Shown here piece by piece: positions 43,741 through 55,467 of a DNA stretch of 64,000 nt. This DNA comes from Heliocidaris tuberculata (lineage: Eukaryota; Echinodermata; Echinoidea; Camarodonta; Echinometridae), in contig CM046844.1 of the NCBI GenBank assembly GCA_025618425.1, positions 19,688,324 through 19,752,323 on the forward strand, read 5' to 3'. The position numbers and the translations under genes are program-made. The notes beneath the pieces were generated by a model. The model saw only the letters and a program-made list of their open reading frames with translations, searched no databases and was not told where the DNA came from. The first letter of the stretch is position 1; each line of letters begins with the position of its first letter.

Positions 43741-44609
43741 ATGAGTAGGAGGGTATAGGATGAGCAGACAAGCATGACAAAGTAAAAAGGACTGTATTTT
43801 TATTTTACTCAAGACCGAGACGAGACATCCCGGTAAACTGCATCGACCCATGCACGAGACCGACAATTCGGTCCCATGAACACTCAGAAAAGTTGTCAGA
43901 AGGGTGCGCGTGGCCGACATGTCATTCTCGTGGAGTGTCGGTCTCGTGGGCCGTCAGGCTCATACAACCCAGAGATAAATTTTTAGAAGGCCCGCAAATC
44001 CTATACATTGTCAGTTCTATAATCAGGGGCGTCGATCCTGGGGGGGGGGGGGGGTGGGCAGGGGGCGATTGCCCCCGCCCCAAGAAAATATTGGGGGGGG
44101 GGCAAACATATCATTTTGTCCCCCAATAATTCCGGAGGTGTGAAATAACATAAGGAAAAACTGATGCAAAACTCAGGAAATGATGCCTTCCAAACAATGA
44201 AATACAAAAGGTTTTACAAGATCAGACTTCAATTTCGCCGCGCGCTCCGCGCGCAAATTCTCTATTCTTTACTGCGTCATTTAACCGTGGAGAAGCTGTT
44301 TTTAAGAGGCGTTCCAAAAAATTATGACGCCATTAAAAAACGTTCTGAACATACATAATTCAATTCAAAGTTTAAATTTTCATATTTATTTAGTTTTTTC
44401 TCTATTTTTTCATATTTTATTAGTGTTTATTTTTTCTATTATTTTGTGTTATATCTTCTCTACTCAATTTGCTGTTATGTATGATATATTTTCCCATCAT
44501 TTTGTCGTTTTCCATGTGATCTTCAATTCCATTTTCTGTTCATGATATCGATATGCATATTTTACTTAAGTTCAAATTACCATCATATCTTTATCAATGC
44601 TATGATGAT

Positions 44610-45437
44610 CAGAGGCAGCGCTCGGGGGGGGCAGGGGGCACAGTGCCCCCTCACTTTTTCAAGTACCCCAAAAGTGCCCCTTTTCATAGCTGATAAGTGC
44701 CTTTTTCTTCGTATAGTGCCCCTTTTTCTTTCTAATAAGTGTCCTTTTTACCTTCTGATGAGTGCCCCTTTTAACCTCAGAAATTAGTGCCCCTTTTGTT
44801 TTCTGATAAATGCGACATCGGTAGATACTGGTATATATAAAGTATATATATGGGTATGTATAAAGTCCACAAAGGAGCTTTATATACATATAGCTCCAAA
44901 TAATCAGAGAGGCTTCATAATAATACATTCCCCTACTGATATCAGCACAATAGTGAGGCAGTAGAGCAGGGGTTTAGGAGGGGCCCGATGCCCTAAATTA
45001 TACCAGAATGAGCAGTGCTCCTAAATTATAAAAGGAACAAGGACAATTTTTTTTTCTAATTTTTTTCCAAAGCTGACTCGCTACGCTCGCTCGCATTTAC
45101 TATTATCTACTTATCATATTAGGAAAATCGCTGTATATAATTCAACACCCGTTGCCTTCAGCGTTAGAAATAAATCTTAAATTTTTTGCTCGCTCGCTTC
45201 GCTCGCTCGCAAATGAATGATCAGGCTATTACACTCAACTGCAAAGTAGTTTTTATCTAGAACCATGTTAAGATAGAAACAATAGCATGTCGAAAATGAT
45301 CCTCGGTTGTGTATTGATCAGAATGTACCGGTATACTAATGTTTCGAAGTGATATTTTCCGCCTTGTTTCCACCCTTTGTAGGTGCCCCTTTCTGTTGGT
45401 GCCCCCCCCCACTTTGAAAGACGCACCGCCGCCCCTG
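44610..45437. mobile_element. Non-autonomous hAT-type element (inner, nested)
   Basis: Ends CAGAGGCAGCGCTCG and CACCGCCGCCCCTG are imperfect inverted copies, flanked by a perfect 8-bp duplication ATGATGAT (44602-44609 and 45438-45445). It lies wholly inside the outer hAT element, so it arrived later. It includes an AGTGCCCCTTTT array and two CGCTCGCTCGC clusters. Confidence 0.85.
44650..44812 (+). repeat. AGTGCCCCTTTT tandem array
   Basis: Five to six units of about 30 bp, each AGTGCCCCTTTT followed by a variable TTTCTGATA-like tail, near the left end of the inner hAT element. Confidence 0.8.
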
Positions 45438-45579
45438 ATGATGATTGAATTGAACGCGAAATGATCATCGTTACGATAGGCTGTCTTGCCCCCCCCCCCC
45501 AATCCGAAAAACGGATCGACGCCCCTGTCTATAATGGGATAAATAGCGAAACTGATATAGTTGAAGTATTGGTTATATA

Positions 45580-45982
45580 CATGTCGTTTTTCCGAAGGTT
45601 CATAATTCCGATGGTTCGTTTCTCCGAAGTTTTGTATTTCCGAAGGTTCGTAATCCCGAAAATGAAATAGGGTTCATAGTTCCGAAAATTAGGAAGGGTT
45701 CATATTTCAGAAGGTTCGTTGTTCCGAAAAGTTATGTAGGGCTCTATTGCATTTTCGGAATTACGAACCTTCGGAATTATGAACCCTTTTTCATTTTCGG
45801 AATTACGAACCTATTTCATTTTCGCAATTACGCACCTTCGGAATGAGGAACCTTCCTAGTAATGCATCAAATATTCGGATTTTCGGAATCATGAACCCCC
45901 TGCTATGAGAAATTTGTGTTTCGGAATTACGAACCTTTGGAATTATGAACCTTCAGAAAAACGAACCTCCGAAAAACAAGTA
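45580..45982. mobile_element. Small foldback element, GAAGGTTCG family
   Basis: The left end ATGTCGTTTTTCCGAAGG and the right end CCTCCGAAAAACAAGT are inverted. The body is made of TTCCGAAGGTTCGTA units that switch to the complement (TTACGAACCTTCGGAA) at about 45745. It shares the AATGCATCAAATATTCGG segment with the big element at 39211. A poly-C run (about 45991-46013) follows. Confidence 0.85.
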
Positions 45983-46302
45983 CCACTTACCCCCCCCCCC
46001 CCCCCCCCCCCCCCGAATGGTTTTCGCTCTTTAACAACCTCATATTCAAGTACACTGTAATCTCAGAAATCAATTGTACAATACAATGAAAGATAGAGGG
46101 CGAGACTGATAATCGTCGATTTCAAAGTCTGAACTAGTATTTTGCAATTCACTCATCGGTCCAAAAGTCAAGTGTGTGGACAAATTAATGATTAGTCAAA
46201 GACTCGAGTCTCTCGTTAAGCGTTTTAGACATTGCTTGACCTTGGTTGACCTTGTCATTGATAATGGATCATTGGAATACACAGAAGTCGAGTGACTCTC
46301 AG

Positions 46303-46555
46303 CAGTGGCGTAGAGATATAAGGGCACAGAGGCACATGCTCCTTCCCCCATTGGACGGCGAAAAGAAAACAAAAGAACAGATGAAAGGGAGAAGAGGGAG
46401 ATGAGAGAAAAAAAATAAGATAAGACATTCGCACCCTCCCCTAACAAGTGGCCTTGTAAATTTGCATTTCATTTACCAAGACCGGTGCCCAACACCCCCA
46501 CCCCTACCACCAATCACAGTCCCTTCTCAGTGGCTAGGCTCACGCTACGCCTCTG
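46303..46555. mobile_element. hAT-type MITE, 253 bp
   Basis: Ends CAGTGGCGTAG and CTACGCCTCTG are inverted. Flanks ACTCTCAG (46295-46302) and ATTCTCAG (46556-46563) match at 7 of 8 positions, consistent with an aged 8-bp TSD. Non-coding. Confidence 0.75.
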
Positions 46556-46887
46556 ATTCTCAGCATCGATGCTATATAACAAGGCAGGGGTTTTTTTTTC
46601 GGGAGTCGGGATCACCGTCTTGTTAAGATTTTGGTTTTATTCTTTATGACATGTTTACATGATTTATATCTATACAAATTATTCAATGTATATTAAGCCT
46701 AGATGTATTTTAATATCATTGAATAGGTACTTTTGAAAATTTTGCCCACCTCCTCCCTTTTATGACAAGAATATTTAAAACTTGCTTTATAGAACAGAAG
46801 ACATTTTAGTCATTTAAACCCATTAAATCCTAGCCTGGTAAACGGGGAGTCAGAGCTTTATATAGTTTCCTGGATTTATGGTCGTAC

Positions 46888-46950
46888 GACATATGCTCCG
46901 GCGACAATTGCTCTGTGGTCTTTGGAGAAAAAGAAGGAGCAAAATGTCGG
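46888..46950. mobile_element. GACATTTGCTCC TIR element fragment (copy C)
   Basis: CGACATATGCTCCGGCGACA then ATTGCTCT opens it, and GGAGCAAAATGTCG closes it after a very short interior. The telomere-like core is missing. It abuts the tandem array that follows. Confidence 0.55.
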
Positions 46951-47910
46951 ATCACCGGATGCAAATTTATTTTTTTCAGGGAAAAAAATTCCGAGGGGCG
47001 TCCCCTGTCCAATGGGATCGGTGCCACATCCATCCAATCACGCCATTGTGTGAGTAAGAACATTAAGCAGACACTAACACACATACTTCTTGACCCTTGA
47101 TAACATCCACATGAATTCCGCACTTTATAAGGGAAAGCCCACTCCCACACCCCCCAAAAAAAAAATCCCGAAGGGCGTCCCCTGTCCAACGGGATCTGCA
47201 CCACATCTGTGTAATCCAATATTATTATGCCACTGTGTGAGTGCGAACAAATAAGCAGACAGTACCGCACAACTGTACTTGACCCTTGATAACATCCATA
47301 TAAATTCCACATTTTTAAGGGGAAAGTTCCCCCCCCCCCTTCCCACGGGATCGGCGCATCATGAATGTAAACCATTACAATGCTATTGTGTGAGAAAGAA
47401 CATAAGCAGACAGTATCGCACCATGTTCCTGACCATCGATCACATCCACACAAAATTCTGCCCTTTTAAAGCGAACACCCCCGCCCCCCCCCCAAAAAAA
47501 AATTATCCAGACGAACCCATCTCGTCACGGGAGCGGTGTCATATGGTATAATCTGACTACATTACACTGAATGCAATGTAGTCAAATTATGCCATGATGT
47601 GCCATTGAGTTAGAACAATAAAAAGACGGTATCACAGTATGTTTCATAGTACTTGCCCCTTGATATAAACACCCACATAGTTTCCGCCCCCCCCCCCCAT
47701 AGAGAAAAATATCGATTAGCGCCCCCCCCCCCCCTCGTCCCACGGAATCGGCGCCCATGTGTTTAATCCAATTATGCCATTGTTTTTGGTAAGAACAATA
47801 AGCAGACAAACATGATAGTACTTGACCCTTGATAACATCCACATAGTTCCCTCCCTAAAATCCGATTCTCCATAAAACGTGCAGTTTCTCTTATTTTCTA
47901 GTCTAAACAT
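46950..47910. repeat. Degenerate tandem array, about 150-230 bp units
   Basis: At least five units repeat the order CTTGACCCTTGATAACATCC, a C-run, GGGCGTCCCCTGTCCAACGG, then TGCCATTGTGTGAG and AATAAGCAGACA. Unit starts are near 47089, 47277, 47424, 47653 and 47820. A long minus-strand open frame across it (46830-47453) is an artefact of the repeat. Confidence 0.8.
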
Positions 47911-48005
47911 TCTTGACATGACACAGAAACCCTTAGTGAAGGATGTTTATACTTAATTCATGATTTATGTATTAATGGTATGTGAACATGTATAAGGGGT
48001 GACAC

Positions 48006-48197
48006 GACATTTGCTTCTGCGACATTTGCTCCTCCGTCCATATCTCGAAAGGTCAAAGGTTAAGGTCAAGTTCATGATTTGGTTTTTTGTTAAGGACAAT
48101 GTGAAGATTAGGATTAGGGTTAGGGTTAGGGTTAGGTTTAGGTTTAGTATTAACATGGCAAATTTAGACCGGAGCAATTGTCGCAGGAGCAAATGTC
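48006..48197 (+). mobile_element. GACATTTGCTCC TIR element with telomere-like core (copy B)
   Basis: It has the same order as copy A: the double GACATTTGCTCC end, CATATCTCGAAAGGTCAAAG, a run of TTAGGGTTAGGGTTAGGG, then GGAGCAATTGTCGCAGGAGC and AAATGTC. The TTAGGG run is cleaner here (about 48110-48145). Confidence 0.85.
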
Positions 48198-48866
48198 ATG
48201 GAACCTTAGAAGGGGTAGAGCGCAAGAGCGTCTACAAGTTCTCAAAAGTTTGCTGTTTTGGGGTTGTTTCTTCTTTTTTTTTTTGGGGGGGGGGGGTTGT
48301 TCCTTGTTTTTTTTGGGGGGGGTATGTTTTGTGTTAATGTTTTGTTTTGTTGTTTGTTTTTTGTTCGTTTGTTGTTTTTGGGGGGATGCTTTTTAAACTT
48401 CGGATGCTAAAAATAATTATAGGCATCTCAATGCATTGTCATGGTTCCGATTCCAGAAAGTGTGAAAGGGGGGGGGGGGGGACATGTCTCCCTGTCCCCA
48501 CCTGTTGACGCTCTTGGGGTAGCGCATGGTGTAATTTGCATGATAATGGGAAGGGGGCCATAGGCGAAAGAGGGGAGATTCGAGACGACACCCCTAACCT
48601 CTCCTTGTGAATTTTGAAACTATTTGGGTTTACCGCCAACTCGCATCTGATGCAGCAAGGTGGTCTCTGTATATTTGCTTAGATCTTAATTGACTATAAA
48701 TGGACGCATTTTCAAAGAGTTCCCCTTTGTAAGAAAGCCGAGAGGAAAACTGAAGATGCTTCATCACTTCCTATCATGCGATTGTGGGGGAAGGGACACT
48801 TCTTACAAGTATAAATTTTGCCAATAGGGCCGTCACTAGAAGAGGGTCATGTGACTACCCATTTTT

Positions 48867-49600
48867 ATGCCTCCGCCCACCGAAGGTGGGTGCCGGAGGC
48901 ATGTTTTCGAGTTGTCCGTCCGTCCGTATATACGTCCGTCCGTCCGTCCGTCCCGTTTTCGTTCAAACCATAACTTAAAAACCATTTGGCAGATCAATTT
49001 CAAACTTAGCTCATGTATGCATATCGGAGGGACAATGATCTGATTAGATTTGGGGGTCATAAGGTCAAAGTTCAAAGGTAACAGAGGTTATTGCATATAT
49101 GAAAATGGTTCTCTCGATAACTTAAGAACCATTTGGCGAATCAACTTCAAACTCATGTATGCATATGGTAGAGATGATTATCTGATTAGATTTTGGGGTC
49201 ACGAGATCAAAGGTCAAAGGTCACAGAGGTCATTGTATATATGAAAATGGATTGTTCTTGTTATAACTTGGAATCATTTGTCGAATCAATTTTAAACTTG
49301 GCTCATGTATGCATATGGGAGTGATGATGATCCGAGTTGATTTTGGGGTCACGAGGTCAAAGATCAAAGGTCACAGAGGTCATTATATACCTGGAAAATA
49401 GATGGTTCTCACAATAACTCAAGAACGATTTAATGGATAAACTTCAAACGTGGCAAACATGTATATAATTGGGTGGCAGTGATTTGATTAGATTTGGGGG
49501 TCATGGGTTCAAAGGTAAAAGGTCACAGAGGATGTTATATTCCTGTAAATAGACTGTTCTTGCAATAACATGAGCACAGTTTGACATTTTAACTTCAGTG
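48867..49600 (+). repeat. GCCTCCGCCC hairpin/GTCC tandem element, copy 2
   Basis: ATGCCTCCGCCCACCGAAGG to GCCGGAGGCAT forms the hairpin head, followed by a GTCCGTCC run and about four to five units of roughly 140-150 bp with AACTTAAGAACCATTTGGC and GGTCAAAGGTCACAGAGG. The closing complement seen in copy 1 is not evident, so this copy is probably truncated. Confidence 0.75.
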
Positions 49601-49802
49601 TGGTCTCTGCAGTCATTTCAGATATTTATTGCAGTAACAATAGTATTTTAGCTAATTTCTTTAGAGTGATAAAATATTTTACTAAATTTTTCAATCAAAA
49701 TTTAAACAGATCAACATGAATGTGCGATATATTTCTGATCTGACAAGGGCAGAGTAGTTTGACGGCCTACGCTAGGGGCAGTGGGGTCGGGTGCTCGTTT
49801 AT

Positions 49803-50000
49803 TTGGAGACGCGATGGTTCAGTGGTAGAGCAGTGGTCTCGTAACTGGAGGACCCGGGTTCGAAACCAAGTGAATGCGCTAGTGCCCTTTGGTAAGGCAT
49901 TAATCCTCATTACCAAGTCCTCGGAGAGGACTTAAAGCCGTCGGTCCCCTGGTTCCTTACTTACAAGCATACACATTAGCAGTCAGGTAAAATAAACCAT
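49803..50000 (+). mobile_element. tRNA-derived SINE, second family
   Basis: The A box TGGTTCAGTGGTAGAGCA and B box GGGTTCGAAACC are intact, with CTCGTAA in the anticodon-loop position (Thr-like). The body has GGTAAGGCATTAATCCTC. The stem pairing is poor and the downstream body is SINE-like, so it is not a functional tRNA gene. Confidence 0.7.
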
Positions 50001-50639
50001 CGATCATATTTTATACCCCCTTCAATTCATGACCAAAACATGTGCTCTTTCTATCGTTTTCGGAAATAGATTGGCCTATAGGCAATATACATCCATGGAC
50101 TTTATCGTGTTGAGAAAGAAAATATCAGCTATATAAGTTCTTTGTTGGTCCTACACTCCGACCCCAACAACACCTGATTGCCCCTCCTCCGACTCGGCCT
50201 TCGGTGAATCCCCCCCCCCCCCCCCCCCCCTCAATCGAAGATCAGGCATTTGTATTCCAAATCACACATGGAGCGATAACGGCAAGCCGTTCAGCAATGA
50301 TCGATTTCCCGTAGTTTCAATAGACATGATGGAAAGTTATTTTCGCCGGCCGTAATAATTTCCCTATCTCTCAAGATTGCTGCACTACTGGCAATCACAT
50401 TATCTCTGACCCGGTTTTACGGAATACGATAATGTTGCCCTTATCTGTTCTCCCTCCTTCCTTCCCCCCTTCCCTTTCTTTTGGCCTAACCGGACACGTC
50501 CGTAATGAATGAAAATCAATTAACATTATTAGTCAAGCTTGCTAAGAGAGTTTCATTGATGACGTCATAGATAAATATTGATGGAGGGGGATCTGAGGAC
50601 TTTTGTGTGGCTTGTACGACGACTGCGCATTGGTCATCG

Positions 50640-51017
50640 GTGTGTGTGTGTGTGTGTGTGTGTGCGTGCGTGGGAGTGGTGATGCTGGTATCCAACGAAG
50701 TCCGGTAGCGCTCGCTGGAAAGATAAGAGAACAAGATTAGTGTGTGTGTGACACATTATGCATGCCTCCATTGTGTGTAGAATGCACAGAGTTCGCGCGC
50801 CTCGCACTTGCGTGTACGTTCTCCGATCGCATTCACAGACGACAAGTGCATGCAGCCATGCAACATAAAATACGGTAGTAGACTACACACGCGCGGCAGC
50901 AAGACTGAGAAAAAATTCACCGGTCGCATCGCATCGGGGTAACCGCCCCTCCATGTTGTAGAAGAATAGAATTGTTCAAATGTGGAATAAAACAAGTTGT
51001 GGACTAAATCAGCAAAG
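50640..51017 (+). promoter_or_regulatory. Probable promoter/5' UTR of third gene
   Basis: A (TG)n run (50641-50665) is followed by about 250 bases with locally frequent CpG (GTTCGCGCGCCTCGCAC, CACACGCGCGGCAGC, CGGTCGCATCGCATCGGGG), unlike the A/T-rich surroundings. It leads directly to an ATG in good context. I see no TATA box. The CpG density and position suggest a transcription start region. Confidence 0.45.
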
Positions 51018-51124
51018 ATGACGACCAGCAATACTAAAAAAACCTACCAGCCTATGACCGCCAATGGCAACGGTACGGTGAAAAACGGAAAATTGGACCA
51101 CACGTACACCCTAGCGATCAAAAG
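51018..51124 (+). CDS. First coding exon of an unidentified gene
   Basis: An ATG (AAAGATGAC) opens 35 codons plus two bases and ends at a good donor, AG|GTAAGA. The peptide begins MTTSNTKKTYQPMTANGNG and ends KLDHTYTLAIK. It is polar, with Asn/Thr/Lys and no signal peptide or membrane segment, typical of a cytosolic N-terminal tail. I do not recognise the family. Later exons are not visible in the window, so the first intron would exceed 12.8 kb. The call rests on the start context, CpG-rich upstream and donor. Confidence 0.45.
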
Positions 51125-52771
51125 GTAAGATATATCTACATACAGCGTGGATACAACAGTCATTATGCTTGATCATTACTCAGGAGTAGTAATTGTGCGG
51201 TTTTATATTATGTTCTACTTGAATGGTTTTCTTACTAGCGCACCGGTTTCTATGTCTAAAATAGCATACGTTATGCTCACGAGAGGACAATATATTTTCT
51301 TTTCTGCCACTCTTAAGTGTATTTCCTGGTATTGCACAGTAAAACAGAGAGCGCAAAATATTATTATCTGATTATGTACCCCAAATGATCCGCAAGCGAA
51401 CAGTCGCAATCTACACTGCCCAATGGTGTTTCTACATGCATGTTGTAAATCATTCATGATTTATTTCTTTCAAATTCCATTCCGGGCGTATACGCTACCT
51501 TCACTCACGTTCTATGATGATAGTAAAATACGATGGTTGTAAAGAAGTGAGCCAAATATGCATATTTTGTCTGAATTTGAAGGCAATTATAATATGTTTT
51601 CCTTCATTTCAATAAGGTGATAATCATAATGACACTAGGCATGCATACACTATATTACCAATGACTACTATCATGACTATAGTACCGCGTCGCAGCCGCA
51701 TGCATCAGTAATAATATATCACCCATATCACCAAGGAAAATTAATGATTTCAATATTATTGGTTTATGTATATACATTATACATATTTTCATATTTTATG
51801 TACATGTATATCCGTATATACTATGCATAAACCATACAGGTGACGAATCAGTAATGTAGTCCTACATGTGCTAATAATTTTTGTAATTCCAAATAGTAGT
51901 TTTGATATGTGTTAATGAATTAAATACTGATGATGATGATAGATAGGCATACTCAATCAGCTCAGCTCAGTATACAGTATAATGCCTTACAAAATAACCC
52001 CCTTGCATTGCTTGTAATGTTTAAAAACGATACCATTAACACGTTACATATGGTAAACATATTCAGTTATTCATACGATCAATCACATGTCTGTTTTGTT
52101 TTGTGTGTATGTGTTGTTTTTTTTTTATCATGTCAAGATGGAAATATTTCTTGTAAAGCTATTTTCAGATAATCATATAATCACATACATAATTGCAGGT
52201 ACGTTCATTTTTTTTTTTTACCATTTTGGTACATTGTTGTTTCTAACTGTACATCCATGATCATTCATTACAGAGAGAGAGAGTGTGTGTGTATTGTGTT
52301 GTCGAGGAGTCCTCAGACCTCCTTTGTTGTGTACTCTGTATGCACACATTAGCACATCACTACTGCATTGATCATTGCAAGGACGAGAAAATCCACCGTG
52401 TCCTTGATCAAGAACGGGTTACATAATACGTGTGTGTGTCTAGGAATTCATGTAAACATCTACAAGATGCCCAAGTTAATGTGTAGTTGTGTACTGTATT
52501 ATATTTTAGTAAATGACATTGAAACCATATAGAAAATAATTTATATAACTTTAAAACTGAATAACACAATAAGAGATAACCTTATATCATATATGAGAAA
52601 ATGTATAGATAAAGAAAAGGTATCAAAGTTCACGAAACAATTTTCTTTCATTTAACAAAACTGTTTCTTGTCATAAAGTAATATAAAAAATATGGGTACA
52701 AAGAAGGTAATTGGATTGATTTCTTTGTCATTTCGTTTTTGGAATCAGAGTAGAATTAATATAGATAAGTC

Positions 52772-53037
52772 CAGGGGCGGCGCCAGGGCATTTTGATAGG
52801 AGGGGCAAGACGACCTACAGATGACGTCATATTTTTTTCTCCATTAAATAACAGGGGTAATATAGAGTTATATGTTTAAAACCTCTCTTTTTAATACTCC
52901 TCTTTCTTCTTTCTTCCCTTTTCTTCCCTTTTCTTCCTCCTTTTCTTCTTTTTTCTTCTTTTTTTTTCTTTTTTCACTACTTGAAAAATCATAGGAGGGC
53001 GGTCGCCCCCTCTGCCCCCCCTGTAGCGCCGCCCCTG
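52772..53037. mobile_element. hAT-type MITE, 266 bp, intact TSD
   Basis: Ends CAGGGGCGGCGCCAGG and AGCGCCGCCCCTG are inverted, and a perfect 8-bp duplication GATAAGTC flanks it (52764-52771 and 53038-53045). The interior is CT-rich and non-coding. The perfect TSD suggests fairly recent insertion. Confidence 0.9.
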
Positions 53038-53814
53038 GATAAGTCTGTCCAAAGGTTTCTGCATTTATACATGTGATTCAATTCACTTGTTTTATCTAGT
53101 ATGCTACTTTGCTTTCTGTTTTGTCTCATGGCGATTTTACAGAATTTGCGCTGGTTGCTGCGTTTATTTGTTTACTCTATAACTGAGCGTCTTATTGTTT
53201 TATCAAGACTTTGAACTATAGGTTCACAAAATGTATGAATGTACACAACTTAATTGTAGGCCAGACCCCCCCCCCCCCCCTCCCGCTTATTTTAAAAGGC
53301 TATGATGATAATGTGACTAAATCTGCGAAAATATTGAATTACCTGGTACTGATACAAAAAAGGAACAAAATCAGTGAAATTTGTTAGCAAGAAAATATCG
53401 CACAAAATAATAGGTATCTTGATCTTGTTATGAACTACGTTGAACAGTTTCCTGCACCTAATACGTTGAACGTTTAGTGTATTAACCCATTCGAGACAAT
53501 TATTGTCCCCATTTTGTGGTTTGGCTCAGTAAGTTCTGATTCAGAGCCATAAAAATATACCAGATGTACGCATAGAAAGAGAAAAAAATTCCTGCGCACA
53601 CACTGTCCATTCTTGTTGCATGACCATATTGCGTTTGATGCCAGGAATTTTAAAAATGAATATGAGCTTTCAAATCCTTAAATTGGCAACGCATTGAGAG
53701 GTTCAAAAATCTTTTTGTTTGTTTTTCAATCAAAATTGGCATTTTTTGTTCACATTTTCGACAACGTTCCTTTAATCATGTATATTGTTTTTAAAGACAA
53801 ACATGTTATTAAAG

Positions 53815-53892
53815 CGCGCAGATAATGAAGAATTGTTATGCGCTGAATAAATCGAACGTTATTACTATTATTATTATTATTATTATTATCAG
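53815..53892 (+). mobile_element. 5'-truncated SINE tail
   Basis: TTATGCGCTGAATAAATCGA then ACGTTATTACTATTATTATT resembles the 3' ends of the SINEs at 24375 and 40767 (TGCGCTGTACAAGAACGG, ATT tail). Only the tail is present. Confidence 0.5.
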
Positions 53893-54069
53893 AACAAGAA
53901 ATATTGTTGTTGCCAATTTGAAGAACAAAATGTGACCAATCTAGCCCTAAAATAATTCCTGTCATGAAACTATAGATAATATGCACACTCTGATTAGACT
54001 TGTTTACATAAACAATTTGCTAATTTGAGGTAAAGCGATTTCACTATTCAAAACACCACTTTCCTATTT

Positions 54070-54103
<34 letters not shown>

Positions 54104-54302
54104 TTCCTCGATCCGGTTCTGTATGTATATATATTTTTTCTTCCACCCAAAGTAACATGACTGTCCTTTAATGTTCTACTTCTTGTTTTATCTGACAGAA
54201 AAGGTGACAATGACACATACGATTCAGTTCTCACGTGCTCTAATTCAAATAGGGCGAGTGCAATAATGTTTTCTAAACTAATAAATCGGAGAAACGAAAG
54301 TC

Positions 54303-54333
<31 letters not shown>

Positions 54334-55208
54334 AGAATTTGTAATGTGAAGTGTCTCCTTTGGGTTAATGATTAGCCCTATGGTGAAGTTTTTATGAGTA
54401 TTATTTGTCTTTGGTGATAATATACACAAACGTATAATGCAATTAGGAATGTTTTCTTTCGCTGCATCCGATAATAATTCTTATTTTTGATTCTGCAGTG
54501 CAGTGCGCCATATTTATTATGGAATTTATGGCCAGGATATAATGTGATGAATTCGTTTATATATAGATTTTTAAAAACATTTACTTTGAGACGGTGTGTA
54601 GAAAACTGTAGATTTTAAAAATTGCCCGGACTAAATATACCTGAATAATCTCTCATTGTGCACCTATGTTCTTCTCTTCATACTCCACATGATCATTTAG
54701 TTTGGAGAAATATGTACCTCATATTTCATGATTACGAGCAGCACGATTTTCGGAAACCATATAGATTTATTAGGGCAGGTTCCACGATGGTTCGATAAAG
54801 CCATTTTTGTGTATAGGGGCGGATTGCACAAATTATGAATTACTCTTCATATTGAATGATAAGACTCTCTTTGGGAAACTTTATAGCCGAATTCTCTATA
54901 CATGTACAAACCTATTCAGGCTTGGCAGGTCGCACGAACGTTAATTCATCTTCATTTTGAATGAGTTTGCCTTTGGGAAACTTTTAGTGTAATTCGGTCA
55001 ACCTATTCTTTTTAGATGGCTAATCAAATTGTACTGTGTTGGTTACGTAGTATTTTCCTGCTGGAAGAGGTCCACAGTTCATATTAAATGGCTTCCTCTT
55101 TTCGGCATGACCAATATCCGTTTAAGTTGGCTAAATGGTTATAACTGTTCACCTGAAATATAATTATATTGACGTGTGTTGTCCATGTTCCAACTATTTG
55201 ATAATATG

Positions 55209-55467
55209 GGGCGTCGATCCATCTTCAGTAAAAGGGGAAAAAATGAATTCAGGGAGTGGGGCGATCGCATTTATCTCTAGCTCCTTGTTAGGAAATTATT
55301 TGTGAAATTATTGGAATTTATCCCGTGATTGTGAATAAGCTGTGTGTCCTATTATAGCAACAGCGTCATAAAATACATGCACTTTCTCCAGCCAGGGGAA
55401 ATGTAACTTCCCAGCTCCAACTCACCCCTCTACCCTCAACGTGAATGTAGTAGATTCGACGCCCCTC
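55209..55467. repeat. Degenerate hAT-like inverted pair
   Basis: GGGGCGTCGATCC at about 55209 faces GATTCGACGCCCCT at about 55452. The terminus matches the outer hAT element at 44024. No 8-bp duplication is visible, so this is a decayed or partial copy. Confidence 0.4.

Larger units (their letters stand above)
44024..45527. mobile_element. Non-autonomous hAT-type element (outer)
   Basis: Inverted ends CAGGGGCGTCGATCC and GGATCGACGCCCCTG are flanked by a perfect 8-bp duplication TCTATAAT (44016-44023 and 45528-45535). The 8-bp TSD and CAGGGGCG terminus are typical of hAT elements. It is 1504 bp long, of which 828 bp plus one 8-bp duplication is a later insertion. No transposase frame is present. 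Confidence 0.88.

Noticed and set aside
46830..47453. 207-codon minus-strand open frame with internally similar segments
   Set aside because: It lies across the degenerate tandem array and the 'protein repeats' simply mirror the DNA units. It has no recognisable domain.
49803..49875. Functional tRNA gene
   Set aside because: A and B boxes are present, but the anticodon stem pairs poorly and the sequence continues into a SINE-like body.
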